DNA from: Rhizobium chutanense
GTDB lineage: Bacteria; Pseudomonadota; Alphaproteobacteria; Rhizobiales; Rhizobiaceae
Reading direction: 5' to 3'
Length of the DNA: 64,000 nucleotides
Assembly (NCBI RefSeq): GCF_002531935.1
Contig: NZ_NWSV01000010.1
Span: 1-64,000, forward strand
The notes below the pieces were generated by a model. It did not search any database, was not told the origin of the DNA, and saw only the letters and a program-made list of their open reading frames with translations. Both the position numbers and the translations under genes were made by a program. This document shows, piece after piece, positions 1 to 7,537 of the stretch (position 1 is the stretch's first letter; every line of letters starts with the position of its first letter).

Positions 1-711
1 GGCGGCCAGCGCCAGCGTGTCGCCATGGGCCGAGCCCTGGTGCGCAATCCGCAGGTCTTCCTGTTCGACGAACCGCTCTCCAACCTCGACGCCAAGCTGC
101 GGGTCGACATGCGCACCGAGATCAAGCGGCTGCACCAGCGCATGGGCACCACCTTCGTCTATGTCACCCATGACCAGATCGAGGCGATGACGCTGGCGAC
201 CAAGATCGCCGTGCTGAAGGACGGCGTGCTGCAGCAGTTCGGCACGCCGGCCGAGATCTATAACAGCCCCGCCAATCTCTTCGTCGCCGACTTCATGGGA
301 TCGCCGGCGATGAACCTGCTCAACGCCACCGTCGAGAACGGCGCCGGCGGGCTGGAGGTCTCGCTGGAGCGGCCGAATGCCGCCCCGCTCAAGCTGCCGG
401 TCATGGCAGGCAATAATGGTCTGACCCGCTATACCGGCAAGCCGGTGATCTTCGGCATCCGCCCCGAGGCGCTGACCGATCCGGACGGCGCCGACCGCAA
501 GGCGCGCATGCTCACCGAGGGCGACTGCCTGATCGAGGTGGTCGAACCGGCCGGCTCCGACACCTTCGCCGTCACCAAGCTCGGCGGCAAATCCGTCGTC
601 GCCCGCCTGCGCGCCGATGCCGGCATCGCGCCCGGACAAAGCACGCGCCTTGCCTTCAACCTCGACAAGGCCGTGTTCTTCGATCCCGAGAGCCAGGCCA
701 GGATCGTGTGA
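1..711 (+). CDS. Sugar ABC transporter ATP-binding protein (UgpC/MalK type), 5' end cut by window
   Basis: This is the C-terminal 236 residues of a CUT1-family ATPase that energises sugar import at the inner membrane. The frame is open from base 1 and begins inside the ABC signature (GGQRQRV). It continues through Walker B (FLFDEP), the D-loop (SNLDA) and the switch histidine (YVTHDQ). The rest is the MalK-like regulatory (TOBE) domain, with the FMGSPAMN and IFGIRPEAL motifs typical of UgpC/MsmK proteins. Walker A lies outside the window, as do any partner permeases. It converges on the GH2 gene across a hairpin terminator, so it is the last gene of its operon. The sugar is not readable from the sequence; the neighbours suggest a galactoside or other glycoside. 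Confidence 0.93.
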   Translation, partial: GGQRQRVAMGRALVRNPQVFLFDEPLSNLDAKLRVDMRTEIKRLHQRMGTTFVYVTHDQIEAMTLATKIAVLKDGVLQQFGTPAEIYNSPANLFVADFMGSPAMNLLNATVENGAGGLEVSLERPNAAPLKLPVMAGNNGLTRYTGKPVIFGIRPEALTDPDGADRKARMLTEGDCLIEVVEPAGSDTFAVTKLGGKSVVARLRADAGIAPGQSTRLAFNLDKAVFFDPESQARIV

Positions 712-716
712 CGGCC

Positions 717-740
717 ATTAGAGCGCGAAGGCGCTCTAAT
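717..740. terminator. Bidirectional hairpin terminator between convergent genes
   Basis: Perfect 10-bp inverted repeat ATTAGAGCGC / GCGCTCTAAT with a GAAG loop, six bases after the ABC ATPase stop and just past the convergent GH2 stop. There is no long T run, but its symmetry and place fit a shared terminator. Confidence 0.65.
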
Positions 741-754
741 CCCTTGTGCCTACG

Positions 755-3001
755 CTAGGCGACGGCCGTCACTGCAAGCGTTACCGGCGCGAAACGCGAG
801 GAGACCGCTTCGACGGTGATTTCCCCGGTAAATCCTGTCGCCTCCAGCCAGAAGCCCGCAGTGCCGCCCTGCAGCGGCACATTGGCCGGGCCGACAACTT
901 TCGCCGGGCCATGCACCTTCAGCGAAATGCTGTCGTTCATGAACGGCAGGCGCTGGCCGCACTGATCGAGGGCGCGGATGATGACGCGCGTGCTGTCGCG
1001 TTCGCGGGCCTTCAGCGTCTGGCTGTCGGCAACGATCTCAAGCGTCGTCGGCAAGGGATCGGCCGCCAGCATCAGGCTCGCCACCGGCTGGCCGTCGATA
1101 TAGCCGGTCAGAGTGCCGTCGATCCATTCGAGACCCCAAGTGCCGAGTTCGTCTGATGTGAAGTGGCGATGATCGAGCACGACGGGCGGATGCGGCAGAT
1201 GCGGATAATTCTCGCGGTCCGGACCGATGCGCTTGGAAAGCGCGCCATATTGCAGCTCCACCTCGTCGCAATTGGTCAGAATGATCAGCGGCAACACGCC
1301 GCCGATATTGCGTTCGCCGCGTGCCCAGAAGGTTGCCGGCTTCATGACGATCTCGTCGGACGGATCGCACTGGCTGATATAGGCATAGGCTGCGAATTTC
1401 GGCTCGCGGAACATGTCCATGACGCCGTGATAGCAGATGCGGTCGCCGGAGCCGAAATCCTTGTGGGTGTTGTAATCGAACATGCACCAGCCGATGGCGC
1501 CCGAGATATCGGGATCGCCATAGGCGGCGTTCAGCACATCCAGGTGACGGCGCACATGCTCGGCCTGGCGCTGCTCCTGATCGTAGATCTTCGTCGGGTG
1601 CATGTGGCCGTTGAACTCGGTGATGAGGTACGGCACCTTGGTGGAAAGCCCGGTGTTTTCCTGCTGGCCGCGCAGCGCGGTGCGCGGGCGGTTGGAGCCC
1701 GGCAGTTCCTCATTGCCGAGGATGAAGTCGTTCATCGTGTAGACGTCTTCGAGCAGCTCGCTCTCGGTGATATAACGCACGCCGCCGGTCTGGCGGGTGC
1801 TGTCCAGTTCACGGGCCAGGCGGTTGGTCTCGACGTAGAAATCGTGGCTGTCCTGGGACTCGTTGATGCGCACGCCCCAGATGATGATCGACGGATGGTT
1901 CCAGTCGCGCTCGATCATGCGGCGGACGTTTTCGATCGATTCCTTCTGCCAGTCGGCATCGCCGATATGCTGCCAGCCGGGGATTTCCTCGAAAACCAGC
2001 AGGCCGATCGCGTCGCAGCGGTCGAGGAACCATTTCGACTGCGGATAATGCGAGGTGCGGACGATATTGCACTTCAGCACGCTCTTCATGATGTCGGCGT
2101 CGCGCTCCTGGGCGGAGCGGCCGGCGGCATAACCGACATAGGGGAAGGCCTGGTGACGGTTGAGGCCGCGCAGCTTCAGCGCCTTGCCGTTCAAGAGGAA
2201 ACCTTCCGGCGTGAATTCGGCGGTGCGGAAGCCGAAGCGGGTCGAGATACGGTCGGAGCCGTGCTCGGTCCTGAGTTCGACGGTGACCTCGTAGAGGCTG
2301 GGATCGGCAATGTCCCAGAGCGCGATGCCGGTCAGGCCGCCGAAGGAAAGCCGGGCACGGTCACCGATCGTTTCGGTTGCGGCGGTGGCGATCACCGTGC
2401 CGTCCGCCTGCTTCAGCGTCGCGGTGACCGTCGCCGAGAAGCTGCGGCTCTCGGGATTGGCGATATCGACACGGATGGTTGCCGACTTCTCCGGTGCAAG
2501 AACGTCCGCGGTTTCGATCTTGAGATTGCGGATCGAAACAGGGTCGGTGACCTTCAGCCAGACGTCGCGGTAGATGCCAGCATAAGTGAGATAATCGATG
2601 CGGCCGCCGAAGGGCGGAATGGCGGGGTTCTCGCTGCCGTCGATCTTCACGGTCACGAGGTTCTCGCCCTTGACGAGCCTGCCGGTGAGGCGGGCTTCGA
2701 AAGGGGTGTAGCCGTCCTTATGGGCGATGATTTCTTCGCCGTTCAAGTAGACGACGCTGTCGGCCATGGCGGCGTCGAAGACGAGCGAGATTTCGCGGCC
2801 CTCGAATTCCGGCAGCCAGCGCAGCACTTTCTGATAGGTGAAGGCGCGCTGGTAGCTGGTCTCGTCGAAATAGTTGAAGGGCAGTTCGACAGCAGTATGG
2901 GGCAGACTGACCGACTTGGCGGCATCAAAGCTTTCGAGCAGACGCTGGCCGAAGCTCTCGTGGAAACTCCAGCCTTCGTTGAAGGAAACGACGGACCGCA
3001 T
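755..3001 (-). CDS. Glycoside hydrolase family 2 protein (beta-galactosidase/beta-glucuronidase type)
   Basis: 748-residue retaining glycosidase, probably cytoplasmic because no signal peptide is visible. It has an N-terminal sugar-binding (jelly-roll) domain, an immunoglobulin-like domain near residues 170-270, and a TIM barrel. In the barrel, GLNRHQ, the acid/base in RINES (E381) and the nucleophile in TEFNGH (E462) match GH2. The C-terminal 200 residues form beta-rich extra domains, as in bacterial GH2 proteins of this size. The ATG at 3001 was chosen because GGGAGAG lies six bases upstream; an in-frame ATG at 3031 has no such site. A 21-codon ORF with a stronger Shine-Dalgarno ends just before this start. 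The substrate could be a galactoside, glucuronide or mannoside. The nearby galactonate dehydratase favours a galactoside. Confidence 0.9.
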   Translation of the reverse strand: MRSVVSFNEGWSFHESFGQRLLESFDAAKSVSLPHTAVELPFNYFDETSYQRAFTYQKVLRWLPEFEGREISLVFDAAMADSVVYLNGEEIIAHKDGYTPFEARLTGRLVKGENLVTVKIDGSENPAIPPFGGRIDYLTYAGIYRDVWLKVTDPVSIRNLKIETADVLAPEKSATIRVDIANPESRSFSATVTATLKQADGTVIATAATETIGDRARLSFGGLTGIALWDIADPSLYEVTVELRTEHGSDRISTRFGFRTAEFTPEGFLLNGKALKLRGLNRHQAFPYVGYAAGRSAQERDADIMKSVLKCNIVRTSHYPQSKWFLDRCDAIGLLVFEEIPGWQHIGDADWQKESIENVRRMIERDWNHPSIIIWGVRINESQDSHDFYVETNRLARELDSTRQTGGVRYITESELLEDVYTMNDFILGNEELPGSNRPRTALRGQQENTGLSTKVPYLITEFNGHMHPTKIYDQEQRQAEHVRRHLDVLNAAYGDPDISGAIGWCMFDYNTHKDFGSGDRICYHGVMDMFREPKFAAYAYISQCDPSDEIVMKPATFWARGERNIGGVLPLIILTNCDEVELQYGALSKRIGPDRENYPHLPHPPVVLDHRHFTSDELGTWGLEWIDGTLTGYIDGQPVASLMLAADPLPTTLEIVADSQTLKARERDSTRVIIRALDQCGQRLPFMNDSISLKVHGPAKVVGPANVPLQGGTAGFWLEATGFTGEITVEAVSSRFAPVTLAVTAVA

Positions 3002-3002
3002 C

Positions 3003-3068
3003 TCAGGCTCTCCCGGTGATGGCATCAGCAACGGTGCGGTGCCTCTCGGCGGGTGAAGATCGGGTCAT
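3003..3068 (-). CDS. 21-codon leader ORF translationally coupled to the GH2 gene
   Basis: A short ORF (MTRSSPAERH...TGRA, 21 residues) starts at an ATG preceded by a near-perfect AAGGAGG eight bases upstream. It stops with TGA two bases before the GH2 ATG and is in a different frame. It is the best ribosome-binding site in this leader, so ribosomes probably load here and re-initiate on GH2. It has no run of a single amino acid, so classical attenuation is not obvious. It could also be the remnant of a longer upstream gene. Whether the peptide is stable is unknown. Confidence 0.45.
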   Translation of the reverse strand: MTRSSPAERHRTVADAITGRA

Positions 3069-3106
3069 CTTGTATTCCTCCTTGATGCATATGGTGCGAG
3101 CCGCGC

Positions 3107-3144
3107 AAGCGCGTCCCATTGAATTTGATTCATGAGACGCGCTT
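3107..3144. promoter_or_regulatory. Stem-loop / possible operator upstream of the GH2 gene
   Basis: 9-bp inverted repeat AAGCGCGTC / GACGCGCTT around a 20-base loop; the loop itself contains the small palindrome TGAAT-TTG-ATTCA. It lies in the leader upstream of the leader ORF and GH2. It could be an operator for a LacI-type repressor or a hairpin ending upstream transcription. Only the symmetry is seen. Confidence 0.3.
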
Positions 3145-3204
3145 TAGCTTTTTTCAGGCATGCCGTCATCCGGAACCGCTGCAGACTTTTGCTGGAATTG
3201 CTTC

Positions 3205-3229
3205 AGCCGACGATAACGATATCGTCAGC
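3205..3229. promoter_or_regulatory. Inverted repeat downstream of the SMP-30 gene
   Basis: 7-bp arms GACGATA / TATCGTC with an ACGA loop, extended by AGC/GCT after one mismatch. It follows the stop of the SMP-30/lactonase gene on the minus strand. It may be a weak terminator or a protein-binding site; there is no clear T run. Confidence 0.3.
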
Positions 3230-3264
3230 TGTGCCTGTCGAGTACCGGGCGCCGCGTCCAATTC

Positions 3265-4176
3265 CTACGGATATTGAGCGCCGTTGGTCTTGGTATAGAT
3301 CGAATAGACCGAACGCGTCGCGGTGATGAAGAGCCGGTTTTTCTTAGGGCCGCCGAAGGTGAGGTTGGACACCGTCTGCGGCACCCGGATCTTGCCGAGC
3401 AGGGTGCCGTCAGGCGAAAAGCAGTGCACGCCGTCACCGGCGCTCGTCCAGAGATTGCCTTGGACATCGAAGCGGAAGCCATCAGGATTGCCGACGTCGA
3501 GGCTGCAGAAATAGCGGCTGTTCGTCAGCCTCCTGCCGTCGACGACGTCGAAAACTCTTATGTGGCGCGGCACGTCATGTTTTGCCGAGCCGGAATCGGC
3601 GATATAGAGCTTCGTCTCGTCGGGCGAGAAGGCAAGGCCGTTCGGCTGGATAAAATCCTCGACGACTGCTTCGATCGCACCGCTTGCGGGGTCGATGCGG
3701 TAGACGTTGCGCGTGGGTTGCTCGGGCTCGGCCTTGTGGCCTTCGTAGTCCGAGAGGATGCCGTAAGTGGGGTCGGTGAACCAGATCCCGCCATCGGAAT
3801 GCACGACGACGTCGTTCGGCGAGTTCAGTCGTTTGCCCTTGTAGCTGTCGGCGAGAACGGTGATCGCGCCGTCCGGCTCGGTGCGGGTGACGCGGCGGCC
3901 GCCATGTTCGCAGGAGATGAGGCGGCCCTGCCGGTCGCGGCTATTGCCGTTGACATAATTGGAGGGCGAGCGGAAGACGGAGACCGTACCGTCAGGCGTC
4001 CAGCGCATCATGCGTTCGTTCGGGATATCGCTCCAGAGAAGGCAGTTCAGGTCGGAAAACCAGACCGGGCCTTCCGTCCAGCGGCAGCCGGAATAAAGCT
4101 CTTCAAGTGCGGCGCTGCCGATGACCAGGGCGCTGAAACGCTCGTCGCGGATGTCGTAAAGCGGATTGTCGGCCAC
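3265..4176 (-). CDS. SMP-30/gluconolactonase family protein
   Basis: 303-residue six-bladed beta-propeller hydrolase that opens sugar 1,5- or 1,4-lactones to aldonates in a divalent-metal-dependent reaction. E35 in TEGPVW is the usual metal ligand. SPNDV and LYIADSGS supply the Asn and Asp ligand positions of the family. Start is GTG at 4176, chosen because GGGAGGAA lies eight bases upstream. It is the second gene of a minus-strand set after an SDR dehydrogenase. That pairing (sugar to lactone, then lactone to acid) fits an oxidative sugar pathway that dgoD further right would continue. The exact lactone cannot be read from sequence. Confidence 0.88.
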   Translation of the reverse strand: MADNPLYDIRDERFSALVIGSAALEELYSGCRWTEGPVWFSDLNCLLWSDIPNERMMRWTPDGTVSVFRSPSNYVNGNSRDRQGRLISCEHGGRRVTRTEPDGAITVLADSYKGKRLNSPNDVVVHSDGGIWFTDPTYGILSDYEGHKAEPEQPTRNVYRIDPASGAIEAVVEDFIQPNGLAFSPDETKLYIADSGSAKHDVPRHIRVFDVVDGRRLTNSRYFCSLDVGNPDGFRFDVQGNLWTSAGDGVHCFSPDGTLLGKIRVPQTVSNLTFGGPKKNRLFITATRSVYSIYTKTNGAQYP

Positions 4177-4233
4177 GCCAGTTTCCTCCCTGAATGCTGC
4201 CGCCTCTTCCTAGCGGCAAAAATCTGGAGGTGC

Positions 4234-4264
4234 CAGAGCCCGGCAACGGAATTGCCGGGCTCTG
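4234..4264. terminator. Strong 13-bp hairpin between SDR and SMP-30 genes
   Basis: CAGAGCCCGGCAA / TTGCCGGGCTCTG with a CGGAA loop. On the plus strand it is followed by CTTTTCC, but both neighbours are on the minus strand. On the transcribed strand no T run follows, so it may act as an mRNA-stabilising or processing hairpin inside the operon rather than a full terminator. Confidence 0.55.
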
Positions 4265-4270
4265 CTTTTC

Positions 4271-5092
4271 CTAGAGGGCTGCGACCGGGTGCGGCGAGCC
4301 GTCATAAGCGCCCCAGATCGACTGGTCGAAGCAGATGACCGAGCCGGTCATCAGGCCGGATTCGGAAGAGGAGAGGTAAGCGCAGGCGCGCGCCACCTCA
4401 TGCGGATCGACGAGGCGGCCGAAAGGCTGGCCTGCCGCCGCCTTCTCCAGCCAGTCGGCGGGCGCGCCGTGATATTCGCGCTGAATGCGGTCCTCGCCCT
4501 CGGAGGCCATCCAGCCGATATTGAGGCCGTTGACGCGGATGCGATTGCGCAACAGCGCATAGGCAGTGTTCTTCGTCAGCGTTTCCAAAGCGCCCTTGGA
4601 GGCGCAATAGGCGGCGATGAAGGGCTGACCCGCTTTGGCCGACATCGAGCCGATATTGACGATGGTGCCTTCGGTCTGTTCGCGACGCATCACCTTCACC
4701 GCCTCCTGCATCAGGAAAAACGGCGCGCGTACGTTGACGGCGAACATGGCGTCGAAGAGTTCCGGGCTGGTGTCGAGGATCGTGCCGCGATCGGTGATGG
4801 CCGCGGCATTGACCAGCGCGTCGACCCGGCCGAAGGTCTGATCGCAGGCCTGGACGACATTCCTGGCGTCTTCGACCTTGCCGAGGTCGGCCTTGACGTA
4901 GACGACCCTGGCGCCGGTCGCGGCCGAAATCTCCGCGGCTTTCGCCTTGCCCTTGGCTTCGTTGCGGCCGCAGATGACGACGCCCTCCGCACCGCGTTCG
5001 GCGAAGAGGCGGGCGATGGTGGCGCCCAAGCCTTGCGTGCCGCCGGTGACGATGGCGATCTTGCCGTCGAGGCGGCCGTGGTCTGTGCTCAT
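4271..5092 (-). CDS. SDR family NAD(P)-dependent oxidoreductase
   Basis: 273-residue classical short-chain dehydrogenase. A Rossmann glycine motif (GGTQGLG, residues about 17-23) follows the first strand. NAAA marks the central sheet, and the catalytic S...YxxxK is seen in IGSMSAKAG...YCASK. The ATG at 5092 has AAGGAGGAA upstream. It lies upstream of the SMP-30 lactonase on the same strand and downstream of a PhyH dioxygenase, so the three probably share a transcript. A sugar or polyol dehydrogenase is the likeliest role, producing a lactone or keto-sugar for the next enzyme; SDR sequence alone does not fix the substrate. Confidence 0.88.
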   Translation of the reverse strand: MSTDHGRLDGKIAIVTGGTQGLGATIARLFAERGAEGVVICGRNEAKGKAKAAEISAATGARVVYVKADLGKVEDARNVVQACDQTFGRVDALVNAAAITDRGTILDTSPELFDAMFAVNVRAPFFLMQEAVKVMRREQTEGTIVNIGSMSAKAGQPFIAAYCASKGALETLTKNTAYALLRNRIRVNGLNIGWMASEGEDRIQREYHGAPADWLEKAAAGQPFGRLVDPHEVARACAYLSSSESGLMTGSVICFDQSIWGAYDGSPHPVAAL

Positions 5093-5169
5093 GTGGTTCC
5101 TCCTTGGTGATGTGCCTCCTGCGGGTGCGGGAGAATTTTATGGCTGTGCCGTGTGGGGCTCCAACTTCC

Positions 5170-6357
5170 CTAGCTCAGCTTCCTTTTCGCCTGCTCGGCA
5201 AGCGCTGCCGTAAAGGCCTCGTCGCTCCAGCCATCGCGCAACGCCTCATGCATCAGCTGTGCCTGCGTCTTCGGCGCCAGTCCGCCGAGCGGCGGGTCGC
5301 GGTCGAGGTTGGTCGGGAAGGAGTAGCCTTCGGCGCAGGCGGCGACGGCATTGGCGATTGCGTTGGGCGAGAGTCTGGCCTGCAAGCTCTTCAAGGCCGG
5401 AAAGAGCCTGGCGCTCATCCTCTCGCGGTTGACGGTTTCCATCGCCCGGCCGAAGGCGGAGGAGACCTGCAGCAGGTTGGCGACGCGCTTGATGTCGGCG
5501 GAGCGGTTGGTGCCGGCGGCATGGAAAAGGGCGGGATTGAAGAAGACGACGTCGCCTTTTTCGAGCGGCAGCTGGATATGATTGGCCTCGAAATAATCGC
5601 GGAACTCCTGCCGCTTGAGCGCGAGATAACCCGGCACATAGGTCTGGCTGTGCGGCAGGAAGAGTGTCGGGCCGCTTTCGAGCGGCATGTCGCAATGGGC
5701 GACCGCGCCCTGCAGCGTCAGCACCGGCGAAAGCCGGTGCACATGCGCCGGAAATTGCTCGATCACCGCAGACGACTGAAAGCCGAGATGATAATCGCGA
5801 TGAGCCGACTGCGCCGCACCGCCCGGATTGACGCGGTTGACCTGCGCCGTCATCTGGTAGCTCGGGCCGAGCCAGGCTTCGCTTGCGAGTGCTATAATGG
5901 CGTTTCCGTAATACTCGGCGAAATTCGCCGGGTCGGCGAGGCAATGTTTTTCCAGCGAATTCCAGATCCGGTCGTTGGCACCGGGCTTGGCGAAGTGATC
6001 GCCGCCGCCGGTGGCGGTGCGGTGCTGTTCTTCGATGATCGCGTCGAACATCGCGCTGGCGCGGTCGATGATGCCAGTGTCTTCGTAAGCGCGCTTGAAC
6101 ACAACGACGCCGGGGCCTTCACCGAAGGCCTCGCAGATTTCGGCCAATACAGCGCGGCGGCCTTCCGGTGTCGCGGCGGCGGCCATCACCTTGCGGCTTT
6201 CATAGATCAGCACGTTTTTTTCGACCGCGGACGCCGTGGGGTAATCGGCAAGCACAGTCGTCTTTTTCGCAAGGCTGCGGAAATCGTCGAGATCGCAGGC
6301 CTCTTCGCTCAGCCAGACGCGGTCGGCGCGCAGTTTCTGCGGGTTATCGGTTTTCAT
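5170..6357 (-). CDS. Phytanoyl-CoA dioxygenase (PhyH) family protein
   Basis: 395-residue member of the non-haem Fe(II)/2-oxoglutarate-dependent oxygenases. The iron-binding facial triad is visible as HRD (in SAHRDYH) and a distal His in FNPALFHAAGTNRS. The Arg that would bind 2-oxoglutarate follows soon after the distal His. The ATG at 6357 is preferred over an in-frame ATG nine codons upstream because GGAGGAG lies just upstream of it. It is first in a minus-strand set (PhyH, SDR, SMP-30) and divergent from a LacI-type regulator. Bacterial PhyH proteins oxidise varied small molecules; the sugar setting suggests a hydroxylated or methylated sugar-like substrate, which is inference. Confidence 0.85.
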   Translation of the reverse strand: MKTDNPQKLRADRVWLSEEACDLDDFRSLAKKTTVLADYPTASAVEKNVLIYESRKVMAAAATPEGRRAVLAEICEAFGEGPGVVVFKRAYEDTGIIDRASAMFDAIIEEQHRTATGGGDHFAKPGANDRIWNSLEKHCLADPANFAEYYGNAIIALASEAWLGPSYQMTAQVNRVNPGGAAQSAHRDYHLGFQSSAVIEQFPAHVHRLSPVLTLQGAVAHCDMPLESGPTLFLPHSQTYVPGYLALKRQEFRDYFEANHIQLPLEKGDVVFFNPALFHAAGTNRSADIKRVANLLQVSSAFGRAMETVNRERMSARLFPALKSLQARLSPNAIANAVAACAEGYSFPTNLDRDPPLGGLAPKTQAQLMHEALRDGWSDEAFTAALAEQAKRKLS

Positions 6358-6403
6358 GGCGGGCTCCTCCTCTTTCCCGGGCACTATACGCCGCGATCTC
6401 AGG

Positions 6404-6415
6404 TGATATAGATCA
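6404..6415. promoter_or_regulatory. Small palindrome in the PhyH/LacI divergent promoter region
   Basis: TGAT-ATAG-ATCA lies in the 89-base divergent region, followed by two CCATCA repeats separated by AAAAA. LacI-family regulators bind short palindromes in such positions. The arms are only four bases, so support is weak. Confidence 0.25.
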
Positions 6416-6446
6416 AGAATCCATCAAAAAACCATCAGATCGAACC

Positions 6447-7472
6447 ATGGCCCATCTCTTTCTCGTCAAGGACATCGCCTTCCAGGCAGGCCTCAGCACG
6501 GCGACCGTCGACCGGGTGCTGAACGGCAGGCCGGGCGTGCGACGGCAGACCGAGATGCGGGTGAAGGCGGCGATCGCCGAGCTGGAGAAGCAGCAGGCCG
6601 GCGCGATGGGCAGCGGCCGAACGCTGGCGATCGATATCGTCATGGAGACGCCGCAGCGGTTCAGCGATGCGGTGCGCGCCGCCTTCGAGGCGGAGATGGC
6701 GGCCTTCCTACCCGGCGTCTTCCGCTGCCGGTTCCATTTCGCCGAAGTGATGAAGCCGGTCGAGATGGTGCAGCTTCTCGACCGCATCCGCCTGCGCGGC
6801 ACTGATGGCATCGTGCTCAAGGCGCCCGATGTCGCCGAAGTGGCTGCCGCCGTCGCCCGGTTGGCTGCGGCCGGCATTCCTGTGGTGACGCTGGTGACCG
6901 ACCTGCCGAATTCGGCGCGGATCGCCTATGCCGGCGCCGATAATCGGGCGGCGGGCGAGACGGCGGCCTATCTCATCGGCGAAGTGCTCGGGAACCGGGG
7001 CGGCAAGGTGCTGGTGACGCTGTCGAGCGGGCGGTTTCGCGGCGAGGAGGAGCGCGAAATCGGCTTTCGCCGCATCATTCGCGCCCATTATCCCGAGATC
7101 GGCATCAGCGAAATCAGCGAGGGGCACGGCGCCGATGCGGCGACGGGAACGTTGGCGGCGGCAGCTCTTGCGGCCGATCCCACGATCAACGCCGTCTATT
7201 CGATCGGCGGCGGCAACCGGGCGGTGCTTTCGGCCTTCGATGCGGCCAGGCGCCCGGTCGGCGTCTTTGTCGCCCATGATTTGGACGCCGATAACCGCGC
7301 CTTGCTCGCCGCACGTCTGATCGGCTTCGTGTTGCATCACGATCTTAGAACCGATGCGCGCTCTGCCTTCCGGGCGATCATGAGCCGAGCACAAAGATCG
7401 GGACGCACGGTTGCGGCCTCGCTTTCCTCCGTCGAAATCGTCACGCCCTACAATATACCGACAGGCGATTGA
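6447..7472 (+). CDS. LacI family transcriptional regulator
   Basis: 341-residue sugar-responsive regulator. An N-terminal helix-turn-helix (VKDIAFQAGLSTATVDRVLNG, residues about 6-26) contains the LacI hallmark of recognition helix plus hinge. A periplasmic-binding-protein-like effector domain follows, with the typical AGADNRAAGE and YSIGGGNRAV segments. The ATG at 6447 was chosen because the HTH begins right after it; upstream codons in frame overlap the divergent PhyH gene and look non-coding. It is divergent from the PhyH-SDR-lactonase set by 89 bases and probably controls it and itself, released by a sugar. The ligand is unknown. Confidence 0.9.
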   Translation: MAHLFLVKDIAFQAGLSTATVDRVLNGRPGVRRQTEMRVKAAIAELEKQQAGAMGSGRTLAIDIVMETPQRFSDAVRAAFEAEMAAFLPGVFRCRFHFAEVMKPVEMVQLLDRIRLRGTDGIVLKAPDVAEVAAAVARLAAAGIPVVTLVTDLPNSARIAYAGADNRAAGETAAYLIGEVLGNRGGKVLVTLSSGRFRGEEEREIGFRRIIRAHYPEIGISEISEGHGADAATGTLAAAALAADPTINAVYSIGGGNRAVLSAFDAARRPVGVFVAHDLDADNRALLAARLIGFVLHHDLRTDARSAFRAIMSRAQRSGRTVAASLSSVEIVTPYNIPTGD

Positions 7473-7537
7473 GCCGATTGGCTTTCCTTCAGCGCGGAAT
7501 TCGCGCTACAGCTTAGACACGAGTGAAGGTGAGCGTC

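Noticed and set aside
1163..3019. 618-codon open frame on the plus strand opposite the GH2 gene
   Set aside because: Antisense shadow of a gene with both catalytic GH2 residues and a good ribosome-binding site.
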